The notes under the pieces: model-generated
Database searches by the model: none
The model's input: the letters and a program-made list of their open reading frames with translations, nothing else
Told to the model about the DNA's origin: nothing
Made by a program: the position numbers and the translations under genes
Assembly (NCBI GenBank): GCA_005883905.1
Contig: VAYD01000030.1
Location: 1 to 8,992 of the forward strand
DNA: 8,992 nucleotides
From: Actinomycetota bacterium
Lineage (GTDB): Bacteria > Actinomycetota > Thermoleophilia > Solirubrobacterales > Solirubrobacteraceae
Direction: 5' to 3'
Shown: positions 1 through 6,087 of the stretch, piece by piece
Numbering within the stretch: the first letter of the stretch is position 1
Layout: each line of letters opens with the position of its first letter

Positions 1-80
1 CAGCGATCGCTGAGCACGTCCATCGCGAGCTCGACCGCGTCCCGGGGCGGTCGGGCCGGTGTGTGGTTCCCCCTCGGCAA
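1..80 (-). CDS. N-terminal fragment of a possible HxlR-type winged-helix regulator (runs off left edge)
   Basis: A leftward frame is open from a TTG at 80 to the window edge, 26 complete codons. It ends with the residues AVELAMDVLSDR followed by a codon starting TG, which would fit Trp. HxlR-type regulators have a very similar segment near the N-terminus, of the form ALDVxGxRWT, before the DNA-binding helices. The TTG is the only plausible start in frame, and a GAGAGG lies 12 bases upstream of it, a rather long spacing. The gene is divergent from the alpha/beta hydrolase at 142, the usual arrangement for an autoregulated one-component switch. With so little protein visible the family call is weak; it could be another regulator or not a gene at all. 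Confidence 0.35.
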   Translation of the reverse strand, partial: MPRGNHTPARPPRDAVELAMDVLSDR

Positions 81-141
81 CTGGTTCGCGTTCCTCTCTG
101 GATTCGGATGAAAACTAGTTTCGCTGCGCAACCATGTTGGC
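81..141. promoter_or_regulatory. Divergent intergenic region with a 10-bp perfect palindrome
   Basis: This 61-bp spacer lies between the leftward fragment and the hydrolase gene. It contains the self-complementary AAACTAGTTT at 112-121, an AT-rich island in very GC-rich surroundings. Such a palindrome between a regulator and its divergent neighbour is a natural operator candidate. No clear Shine-Dalgarno sequence precedes the ATG at 142. Confidence 0.4.
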
Positions 142-976
142 ATGATCTCGATCGAAACCCGTCAGAAGGTCTTCTTCACCAACGACAACGTGACGCTCGC
201 GGCGTGGCACTACAGCGGCACGAACGGGGCCTGCCTCGTGATGGCCGGCGGCGCCGGCGTCACCAAGGAGCCCGCCACCGACCGCTTCGCCGAGCGCTTC
301 AACGAGGCCGGCTACTCGGTGCTCGCGTTCGACTTCCGCCGGCTCGGCGAGAGCGGCGGCGAGCCGCGCCAGGTCGTCCGCATCCGCGATCAGCTCAGGG
401 ACTTCGAGGCGGCGATCGCCTTCGCGCGCACGCTGCCGAGCACGCCAGGTAGGGATCGGCGGGCGCCCCGCAGCTGCGGTGGATCAGCTTGCGGCCCCGA
501 ACGCGCTGCGCAGCATGACGGTGGGCGCGTTCCTGCGGCTCACCGGCCGCGGCCTGCTCGACGCGATCGGAGGCCTCTTCGGGCGCCGGCCGCTGCTCGT
601 CGCGCTCTCAGGCGCTCGCGGCGAGGTCGCGACGATCACCACGCCCGACAGCGCCGACGCGGGCCGGGCGCTCAACCCCGGGAACCGCTACCCCGACTGG
701 CAGCAGGCGGTCGCCGCCCGATCGACGCTGACGACCGGTTTCTACCGCCCCGGCCGCGACGCGGCGAGGGTGCGGTGCCCGCTGCTCGTCGTGGCCTCCG
801 ACGACGATCGCACCGTCCTGGCCGATCCCGGAATCCTCGCTGCCGCGCGGGCGCCCCGCGGCGAGGTCGTCCGCCTGCCCGGTCGTCACTACGCGTCGCT
901 GCTCGAGGCCCACGAGCAGGCCGTCGAGGCCGAGCTCGAGTTCCTGGGACGGAGCCTCAGGCTCTTCGAACGATGA
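142..976 (+). pseudogene. Alpha/beta hydrolase (S15/X-Pro dipeptidyl-peptidase-like), disrupted by internal deletion and frameshift
   Basis: The first ~102 residues (142-448) read as the start of an alpha/beta hydrolase: N-terminal strands, then AGGAGV as a possible oxyanion-hole segment, then GYSVLAFDFRRLGESGG. After TLPSTPG that frame becomes arginine-rich nonsense. The homologous protein resumes in the next frame, about 449-976 (AAPNALRSMTVGAFLRL to the end at LFER). This part carries a likely catalytic Asp in VVASDDD and a likely His in GRHYASLLE. The expected linking segment with the nucleophile elbow GxSxG is absent; joined, the halves make about 278 residues, while relatives as I recall them run to roughly 300-310. 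Without the Ser it should not hydrolyse esters or peptides. It is probably a decaying gene, though an assembly error is possible. Its end overlaps the converging transporter gene by 20 bp. Confidence 0.75.
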
Positions 977-1871
977 TGGCGACCGACGCCACGATCACGG
1001 CTGTGCCGGCGATCGTCATGCCGCCGACGCTCTCGCCGAGGATGATCGCGCCGAGGATGACCGCGACGACCGGGTTCACGTAGGCGTAGGTCGAGACCTG
1101 CTGGATCGGCGCGTTGCGCAGCAGCCACGTGTACGACGTGTACGCGACCAGCGAGCCGATGACGACGAGGTACGCCCACGCCCAGGCCGACTCGCCCGAC
1201 GGCGTGCCGATGTGCTCGCCGGCGGCCGCGCCCGCGACCGTGAGCACGATGCCGCCGAAGACCATCTGCCAGCCCGTCGTGACGAGGCCGTCGCGCGGCA
1301 GCGGCATCGACTTCGAGATGAACGACCCGAAGCCCCACGACGCCGCGGCGCCGACGATGACGAGCGACGGGCCGAGCGGCACGCCGCTCGGCCGGTTGCC
1401 CGGGAGCAGCAGCAGCGCGACGCCCGCGAACCCAGCCAGCACCCCGGCCAGCGTCGCGCGCCGCACATGCTCGCGCGCCGCGGCGCGGTAGATCACGATC
1501 CACAGCGGCACCGAGGCGACCAGGACCGCCGCGAGCCCCGATGGCACGTCCTGCTCGGCGACCGTCACGAGCCCGTTGCCGCCGGCGGCGAGCAGGGTGC
1601 CGACGACGGCGCACGCCAGCAGCTCGCGCCGGCCGGCGCTCAGGGCGCGCCGGCGGCCAAGGAACGCCAGCATCAGCACGCCGGCGGCCAGGAAGCGCGT
1701 GCCGGCGCCGTACAGCGGCGGGACGGTCCGCACGAGCACTCGGATCGCCAGGTACGTCGAGCCCCAGATGAGGTAGACCGACGCCAGGTTCGCCCAGACC
1801 GCGAGGCCGCCGGTGAGGGAACCGGCGGCCTCGCGTGAGGAGGAGGGAACGGAGGCGGTGGTCGTGCTCAC
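957..1871 (-). CDS. EamA/DMT-superfamily transporter, YedA-like exporter
   Basis: This 304-residue protein has two EamA repeats (about residues 24-151 and 162-302) and about ten hydrophobic helices. Family hallmarks are WGSTYLAIR at the start of the first repeat, GNGLVTVAEQ in the middle, and STYAYVNPVVAVILGAIILGE near the end, which best match the YedA/RhaT-like drug/metabolite exporters. Such proteins sit in the cytoplasmic membrane and export amino acids, metabolites or toxic compounds; the substrate cannot be read from sequence. The start is GTG at 1871, and GTGA overlaps the stop of the upstream small gene, so translation is probably coupled. The LysR gene beyond that small gene is the likely regulator. 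Length is normal for the family, and the C-terminus converges on the broken hydrolase with a 20-bp overlap. Confidence 0.88.
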   Translation of the reverse strand: MSTTTASVPSSSREAAGSLTGGLAVWANLASVYLIWGSTYLAIRVLVRTVPPLYGAGTRFLAAGVLMLAFLGRRRALSAGRRELLACAVVGTLLAAGGNGLVTVAEQDVPSGLAAVLVASVPLWIVIYRAAAREHVRRATLAGVLAGFAGVALLLLPGNRPSGVPLGPSLVIVGAAASWGFGSFISKSMPLPRDGLVTTGWQMVFGGIVLTVAGAAAGEHIGTPSGESAWAWAYLVVIGSLVAYTSYTWLLRNAPIQQVSTYAYVNPVVAVILGAIILGESVGGMTIAGTAVIVASVAIIVRRA

Positions 1872-2164
1872 GAAGCCGGCTGCAGCCTCCGCGCGAGACG
1901 CCGGCGACGGGGGGCGGGCTCGGTCTCGAGGCGCTCGGCGCGGGCGCGCAGCAGCGCCACGAGGTCGGCGGTCGGGAAGAACGGGTCCGCGGCGAGGCGG
2001 CCGTCCTCGAGCGAGATCGCGGCGAGGACGAGCCCGCCGGACTCGGCGACGAGGACGGGGCCGCGCAGCGCCTGCGTGGAGTCCAGCATCGCGAGCAGCT
2101 TGAGCGCCACTGCGTCCTGCGAGCCGGCGCGGCGGATGGTGACGGTGTCAGTGGTGGTGCTCAT
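1868..2164 (-). CDS. Short GNAT-like protein (N-terminal half of an acetyltransferase fold), hypothetical
   Basis: The protein has 98 residues. The order of elements, TVTIRRAGSQDAVALKLLAMLDS, then GPVLVAESGGLVLAAISLEDGRLAADPF, then a helix TADLVALLRARAERL, resembles the first half of a GNAT domain. It ends before the motif A segment that binds acetyl-CoA, so it is probably not a complete acetyltransferase. I believe short proteins of this kind recur in high-GC actinobacteria, so this need not be a broken gene. The ATG at 2164 is chosen because AGGAG lies 11 bases upstream; the frame stays open to 2206, but no ribosome site supports a longer form. The tail is Arg-rich (PRRRRLARRLQPAS). Its stop overlaps the exporter start by 4 bp. 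A role beside the exporter is unknown. Confidence 0.7.
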   Translation of the reverse strand: MSTTTDTVTIRRAGSQDAVALKLLAMLDSTQALRGPVLVAESGGLVLAAISLEDGRLAADPFFPTADLVALLRARAERLETEPAPRRRRLARRLQPAS

Positions 2165-2234
2165 GCATGCATCGTCTCCTGTCGGGGTCATCAGTTCAAA
2201 TGACATTCTTGACTCGATGACTTAAGCTGTACTT
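2165..2234. promoter_or_regulatory. Divergent LysR/exporter-operon control region
   Basis: This 70-bp spacer separates the LysR start (2235) from the leftward operon (2164). It holds a TCAA-N9-TTGA dyad at 2196-2212, equally TCA-N11-TGA, close in form to the T-N11-A dyads bound by LysR proteins. TAAGCT at 2223-2228 sits where a -10 box would place transcription start on the LysR ATG, and no Shine-Dalgarno is seen there, suggesting a leaderless message. A 10-bp palindrome ATGCATGCAT (2163-2172) overlaps the leftward start codon. Confidence 0.5.
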
Positions 2235-3173
2235 ATGCTTGACGTAAAGCGGCTCCGGGTGCTTCGCGAGGTCGCGGCACACGGCTCCTTCTCCGCTGCG
2301 GCCGAGGCGCTCGCCTACACACAGTCCGCAGTGTCACAACAGATCGCAGCGCTGGAACGTGAGGCGGGAACGGTGCTCGTCGACCGCAGCGCGCGCGGCG
2401 TGACCCTCACCGACGCGGGCGAGGCGCTGGTGCGCCACGCCGACGCGATCCTGGCCCGGCTGGCAGACGCGGAGGCCGAGCTCGAGGCGATTGCGGGCCT
2501 GCGCGGAGGACGGCTGCGGCTGGTCGCGTTCCCGAGCGCGGGGGCGACGCTCGCCCCGCGGGCGGTCGCGGCGTTCCGCGAGCGCCACCCGGCTGTCGAC
2601 ATCACGCTGATCCCGGGCGAGCCCGAGGACGGGCTGGCGGCGCTGAAGGCGGGGGAGACCGACATCGCCCTGCTGATCGAGTCCGGCTTCGAGACGTGTT
2701 ACGACCCCGCGATCGAGCGCACGCCGATCATGGAGGACCCGATGTACGTCGTGCTGCCCGCGGGCCACCCGCTCGCCGAGCGTCGGCGGATGCGGCTCGA
2801 GGACCTGCGCGACGAGTCCTGGATCATGGGCGCGCCGACGACGACCTGCCCGGACTCGGAGATCCTGCTGCGCGCCTGCTCGGGCGCCGGCTTCGATCCG
2901 CGGATCGCGTTCAACAGCGACGACTACCTCGCGATCCAGGGCTTCGTCGCCTCGGGGATGGGCGTCGCGCTGGTCCCCGACCTGGCGCTGCTGGCGGTGC
3001 GCGACGACGTCGTCGTGCGCGCCCTGCGGACGCGCCCGCCCGTCCGCCACATCGTCGCCGGGACGCTCGGCGGCGGCTACTGCTCGCCGGCCAAGCAGGC
3101 GATGCTCGAGATCCTTTGCGAGGTCGGCCGGGAGTTCGAGGGCAAGCGCCAGACGCTCGCGCTGGCCGTCTGA
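2235..3173 (+). CDS. LysR-family transcriptional regulator
   Basis: The protein has 312 residues, full length for the family. The N-terminal winged helix-turn-helix spans about residues 1-60, with the typical segments HGSFSAAAEALAYTQSAVSQ and QIAALEREAGTVLVDRSARGVTLTDAGE. A linker helix and an effector-binding domain follow (about 85-300), starting GGRLRLVAFPSAGATLAPRA and including a late VASGMGVALVPDLALL. LysR proteins usually act as tetramers, bind dyads with an interrupted T-N11-A motif, and control a divergent gene in response to a small molecule. The divergent neighbours are the GNAT-like gene and the YedA-like exporter, so an export-inducing metabolite is a reasonable guess for the ligand. 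The ATG at 2235 has no Shine-Dalgarno and may be leaderless. Confidence 0.92.
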   Translation: MLDVKRLRVLREVAAHGSFSAAAEALAYTQSAVSQQIAALEREAGTVLVDRSARGVTLTDAGEALVRHADAILARLADAEAELEAIAGLRGGRLRLVAFPSAGATLAPRAVAAFRERHPAVDITLIPGEPEDGLAALKAGETDIALLIESGFETCYDPAIERTPIMEDPMYVVLPAGHPLAERRRMRLEDLRDESWIMGAPTTTCPDSEILLRACSGAGFDPRIAFNSDDYLAIQGFVASGMGVALVPDLALLAVRDDVVVRALRTRPPVRHIVAGTLGGGYCSPAKQAMLEILCEVGREFEGKRQTLALAV

Positions 3174-3212
3174 GCGCGCATACGTCGCCCGGGTTGCGGG
3201 CACGCTCGAAGC

Positions 3213-3449
3213 ATGCAGGGAGCACTCTTCCTTCTCTTCCTCGTGCTCCTCGGGATCGTCCTGATCGTCCTGGGGATGACCACCGTGATCCTGATCCCGC
3301 TCGTCGTGGTCGGCCTCGCCGTGCTCGTCGCCGCGCCGATCATGGCGTGGATCCGCAAGGACGAGCAGCGTTCCGACTCGCCGAGCGCGGATCCAACCGG
3401 CGTCCCGACGACCCGCGAGGCCTCCTACGACCCCGTGCAGGAGCCGTAG
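3213..3449 (+). CDS. Small membrane protein with two hydrophobic helices, hypothetical
   Basis: The protein has 78 residues. Residues 2-22 (QGALFLLFLVLLGIVLIVLG) and about 24-46 (VILIPLVVVGLAVLVAAPIMAW) form two hydrophobic segments with a very short turn, a helical hairpin in the membrane. A charged tail rich in Ser, Pro, Asp and Glu follows (IRKDEQRSDSPSADPTG). No family was recognised. It lies 39 bp after the LysR stop with no good Shine-Dalgarno, so expression may depend on its own promoter or on readthrough. The marked hydrophobic pattern followed by a hydrophilic tail supports a real gene. Its stop codon lies in the loop of a strong hairpin next to the following gene. Confidence 0.65.
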   Translation: MQGALFLLFLVLLGIVLIVLGMTTVILIPLVVVGLAVLVAAPIMAWIRKDEQRSDSPSADPTGVPTTREASYDPVQEP

Positions 3450-3460
3450 GCTCCACGGGG
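3431..3460 (+). terminator. Strong hairpin on the junction of the small membrane gene and the SnoaL-like gene
   Basis: Left arm CCCCGT plus GGAGCC and right arm GGCTCC plus ACGGGG pair over 12 bp, with a 3-base bulge GCA (3437-3439) and a 3-base loop GTA (3446-3448). The TAG stop of the upstream gene (3447-3449) lies in the loop and top of the stem. The last base of the right arm is the G of the downstream GTG. No T-run follows, so it is either a U-less terminator or a translational control structure. Confidence 0.5.
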
Positions 3461-3867
3461 TGGACGACCCGCTCGTCGAGACCACCCGCCGGCTCTTCGA
3501 GCACTTCTCGCGCCGTGACGTCCCGGAGCTGCTCGCGCTCTGCGACCCGGAGGTCGAGTTCCTGCCGGTGACCGCGATGGTCGCCGCCGACGGCGAGCCC
3601 TACCGCGGCCACGACGGCATCAGCCGGTACATGGGCGACATCGGACGCGTGTGGGAGGAGCTCACGGTCGAGCCGCTCGAGTTCCACCGCTCCGGCGACG
3701 ACACCGTCGTCGCGGTCGGCCGCGTCTACGCCTGGGGCGTCGGCCGCGTGATCGACGCGCCGGTCGGCTGGCTCTGGCGCTTCGGCCCGGATGGCCGCGC
3801 GGTCTACGGCCGCGTCTACGAGAACCGCCGCGACGCCCTGGAGGCCGGCGGGATCGAAGCGGGTTAG
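3460..3867 (+). CDS. SnoaL-like / NTF2-fold protein
   Basis: The 135-residue protein has the layout of the NTF2-like superfamily: N-terminal helices with LVETTRRLFEHFSRRDVPELLALCDPEVEF, the segment PYRGHDGISRYMGDIGRVWEELTVEPLEF, then strands such as DDTVVAVGRVYAWGVG and the closing GRAVYGRVYENRRDALEAGG. Members include SnoaL-type cyclases and ketosteroid-isomerase-like proteins, but most actinobacterial copies have no known substrate and no specific activity can be assigned. The start is GTG at 3460, directly against the hairpin, with no separate Shine-Dalgarno. Its TAG stop overlaps by 4 bp the stop of the converging asparaginase-like gene. Confidence 0.85.
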   Translation: MDDPLVETTRRLFEHFSRRDVPELLALCDPEVEFLPVTAMVAADGEPYRGHDGISRYMGDIGRVWEELTVEPLEFHRSGDDTVVAVGRVYAWGVGRVIDAPVGWLWRFGPDGRAVYGRVYENRRDALEAGGIEAG

Positions 3868-4862
3868 CCGTCGTCCTGCCGGAACGCCCAGCGCACTTCG
3901 TCGATCGAGAGGCCCGCGGCCAGGCAGGCGAGCAGCTTCATCCGCGCGGCCTGGGGGCTGAGGAAGCCGGCGGGGATCACGGCGGTGCCGCGGAGGTCGC
4001 GCTCGGACCCCGGGTAGCCGTAGGTCGCGCTGAGGATCACGCCGCGCTCCGGGCGGCAGTAGGCGACGACCGGGATCCGCTCGGCGGCCTCGCCCCAGAG
4101 CTCGAGCACGTCAGGGCTCAGGTGGCCCGCCCCGAGCGTCCCGATGATCACCCCGTCGGGCTCGGTCGCGAGCGCCGCGCGCGCGAGCGTGCCGTCGTCG
4201 CCCGCCGTGGTCGGCACGATCAGGACGTTGCGGTCGAGGTTCGGCGGGTCCAGCGGCGGGTTGCGCGGCAGCCGGCTCCAGATCGTCGGATGGCCCTCGG
4301 TGACGCGGCCGAGCGGGCCGTTCTGGGGACTGCTGAACGCCACGAGGCTCGTCGTGTCGGTCTTGCGCACCGTGCGCGCGTGGTGGATCTCACCGCCGAA
4401 CACGACCAGCACGCCGAGGCCGGTCGCCGCCGGCGCCGCGGCGACGCTGACGGCGTCGACGAGGTTCGCCGGCCCGTCGGCGCCGGGTGCCGTGGCGGTC
4501 CGGATCGCGCCCGTGAACACGATCGGCGCCTCCGCGTCGTGCAGGACGTCGCAGAGCATCGCGGTCTCCTCGAGCGTGTCCGTCCCGTGCGTCACCACCA
4601 CGCCGATCCCGCGGCGGCTGGCGTCGCGCGCCGCGCGACAGATCGTCAGCTGATCGGCGGCCGTGAGGTGCGCGCTCGGCTTGTTCATCAGCGTGCGCGC
4701 CTCGAGGCCGTCGAACTCCTCGAGCCCGGTCGTGTTGGCGACGATCGCCGCCGCGTCGAGGTCCGGCTGCGCGCCACCGGTGCCGGTCATGCCAATCGTC
4801 CCGCCGGCCGACAGGATCAGGACGCGGCGATCGCGGGCGGCGCGGTCGGATACGGCGGCCAT
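3864..4862 (-). CDS. L-asparaginase-like protein (AnsA/AnsB type)
   Basis: The 332-residue protein has the expected length. Family motifs in order are AGGTIGM with the first catalytic Thr (T22), NKPSAHLT (S63), VVTHGTDTLEET with the second Thr and Asp (T94, D95), FTGAIRTATAPGADGPANL, and VRKTDTTSLVAFSS with the catalytic Lys (K167). The C-terminal domain begins near residue 213 and includes GVIIGTLGAGHLSP. These enzymes hydrolyse asparagine to aspartate and ammonia; no signal peptide is seen, so this one should be cytoplasmic. Residues 23-49 contain no aromatic residue, so the lid-loop Tyr of E. coli asparaginase II has no obvious equivalent, and substrate preference could differ. It starts 20 bp after the TetR stop on the same strand and may be co-transcribed. 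The Shine-Dalgarno is weak (TAGGG). Confidence 0.88.
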   Translation of the reverse strand: MAAVSDRAARDRRVLILSAGGTIGMTGTGGAQPDLDAAAIVANTTGLEEFDGLEARTLMNKPSAHLTAADQLTICRAARDASRRGIGVVVTHGTDTLEETAMLCDVLHDAEAPIVFTGAIRTATAPGADGPANLVDAVSVAAAPAATGLGVLVVFGGEIHHARTVRKTDTTSLVAFSSPQNGPLGRVTEGHPTIWSRLPRNPPLDPPNLDRNVLIVPTTAGDDGTLARAALATEPDGVIIGTLGAGHLSPDVLELWGEAAERIPVVAYCRPERGVILSATYGYPGSERDLRGTAVIPAGFLSPQAARMKLLACLAAGLSIDEVRWAFRQDDG

Positions 4863-4882
4863 CGTCGCGCGACCCTACTGGC

Positions 4883-5431
4883 TCAGGCCAGCACCCGCTC
4901 AATGGCCAGATCGAGCACCTGCGCGCGCCCCCGCGCGCCATGCTCCGCGGCGATGAAGTGATTCCCGATCGCCAGCGAGAACGCGAGCATGCTGCGTCCC
5001 TCGACCTCGTCGGGGTCGGGGCAGAACGTGCCGATCAGCGACCGCAGGTACGCGATGCGGCGGTTGTCCACGCGCCGCAGCCGCCGCGCGACTGCCTTGT
5101 CGCGCCGTGCCCAGTCGCGGACCGCAAGGTCGATGGGGAGGAGGTCTCTGGAGAACGTGAGCGCGCCCGCGCGGCGCACCTTGTCGCGCGCGTCGCCGCC
5201 CTCGCGCTCAACCCGCTCGAGCACCTCGTCGGTGCTGCGGCGCTCCCAGGCGTCGAGGATCGCGTCGAGCAGCGCGCGCCGGTCCTTGAAGTGCCAGTAG
5301 AAGCCGCCTCGGGTGACGCCGAGCGCGCGCGCCAGCGGCTCGATCCGCACGGCGTCCGGCCCGCCGGCGGCGAGCGCGCGCAGTCCCTCGTCGATCCACG
5401 TGGTACGCGGGGTGCGTGTCGGAGCAGGCAT
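4883..5431 (-). CDS. TetR-family transcriptional regulator
   Basis: The 182-residue protein begins with a TetR helix-turn-helix (about residues 10-56): TTWIDEGLRALAAGGPDAVRI, then EPLARALGVTRGGFYWHFKDR and ALLDAILDAW. The GVTRGGFYWHFKD segment is diagnostic. The remaining all-helical part is the ligand-binding and dimer domain; the ligand is unknown. The ATG at 5431 gives the normal short N-terminus (MPAPTRTPRTTW); the frame is open further upstream, but that region is the divergent gene. A palindrome ends six bases before the start codon, which implies autoregulation plus control of the divergent DUF2867-like gene. The asparaginase-like gene follows 20 bp downstream and is probably in the same transcript. 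Confidence 0.92.
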   Translation of the reverse strand: MPAPTRTPRTTWIDEGLRALAAGGPDAVRIEPLARALGVTRGGFYWHFKDRRALLDAILDAWERRSTDEVLERVEREGGDARDKVRRAGALTFSRDLLPIDLAVRDWARRDKAVARRLRRVDNRRIAYLRSLIGTFCPDPDEVEGRSMLAFSLAIGNHFIAAEHGARGRAQVLDLAIERVLA

Positions 5432-5437
5432 CGAGTT

Positions 5438-5461
5438 GTTCCATACAGTAGTGTATGGAAC
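5438..5461. promoter_or_regulatory. Likely TetR operator and overlapping divergent promoter
   Basis: Arms GTTCCATACA (5438-5447) and TGTATGGAAC (5452-5461) are perfectly complementary, separated by GTAG. It fills most of the 23-bp gap between the divergent TetR and DUF2867-like genes. The ATG at 5455 lies inside the right arm. TACAGT (5444-5449) would place transcription start on that ATG, and TACACT on the other strand (5454-5449) could serve the TetR gene. Repressor binding would block both. Confidence 0.75.
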
Positions 5462-6030
5462 GGATGAGGCTCCCCGACGACGCGCACACCTCCCGGCCGT
5501 GGCGCATCCACGAGATCGCGCCGGACTTCCGCCTCCAGGACGTGTGGGCGCTGCCGACGCCCGGGGGCGCGGGCGACTTCCCGCGGCTGGTGGCGCTGAT
5601 GCCCTCGTTCCACAGCTCCTCGCCGCTGGTCCGGTCGCTGTTCGCCATCCGCTGGACCGTGGGGAGGCTGCTCCGGCTCGACCGCGACGAGGCGGGACTG
5701 GGTGCACGGGTCCCGACGCTGCGCGACCGGCTCCCGGCGGATCTCCGCGACACGGCGGATCGCGCCGACACCGCGCCGTTCGTCCCGCTGTACCGCACCG
5801 ACGACGAGTGGGCGCTCGAGATCGCCAACCAGACGGTGCACGGCATCCTGCACCTCGCGTGGGTCCCCGACTCCGCGGGTGGCTACCGCGGGCAGATGGC
5901 GGTCCTCGTAAAGCCCAACGGCCTGCTCGGACGCGGCTACATGGCCGCGATCACGCCGTTTCGCCACCTGGTCGTGTACCCCTCGATGCTGCGCGACATC
6001 GAGCGGTCGTGGCACCGTTCGTCACATTGA
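5455..6030 (+). CDS. DUF2867-like protein
   Basis: The 191-residue protein has SRPWRIHEIAPDFRLQDVWALP near the start, a central RVPTLRDRLPADLRD, then FVPLYRTDDEWALEIANQTV, and near the C-terminus GGYRGQMAVLVKPNGLLGRGYMAAITPFRHLVVYPSM. I recognise this layout as DUF2867, a domain also found at the C-terminus of some NAD(P)-binding proteins such as YbjT-like ones; the assignment is from memory. No enzymatic activity is established that I can point to. ATG at 5455 starts inside the palindrome and would be leaderless; an in-frame ATG at 5464 (MRLPDD) is an alternative. The divergent TetR gene is the probable repressor. An SDR gene follows after 57 bp, probably in the same operon. Confidence 0.7.
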   Translation: MERMRLPDDAHTSRPWRIHEIAPDFRLQDVWALPTPGGAGDFPRLVALMPSFHSSSPLVRSLFAIRWTVGRLLRLDRDEAGLGARVPTLRDRLPADLRDTADRADTAPFVPLYRTDDEWALEIANQTVHGILHLAWVPDSAGGYRGQMAVLVKPNGLLGRGYMAAITPFRHLVVYPSMLRDIERSWHRSSH

Positions 6031-6087
6031 CCGCCCGCCGCGGGTCATCCAGGCAGGAACACACGCCATGACCCAAGGAGCAAGCTG

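Noticed and set aside
3187..3201. GCCCG-GGTTG-CGGGC mini-hairpin after the LysR stop as a terminator
   Set aside because: Only 5 bp with no T-run; such hairpins are common by chance at this GC content.
2334..3485. Long leftward open frame of 383 codons opposite the LysR gene
   Set aside because: It is rich in Arg, Asp, His and Gln with no recognisable domain. It is a high-GC shadow of a clear LysR gene.
4864..4873. GTCGCGCGAC palindrome between the TetR and asparaginase-like genes
   Set aside because: It is made of CG steps that are expected by chance in this base composition, and nothing links it to a regulator.
3651..4961. Long rightward open frame of 436 codons opposite the asparaginase-like gene
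   Set aside because: Arg/Gly/Ala-rich nonsense with no motif; the opposite strand encodes a clear asparaginase family protein.
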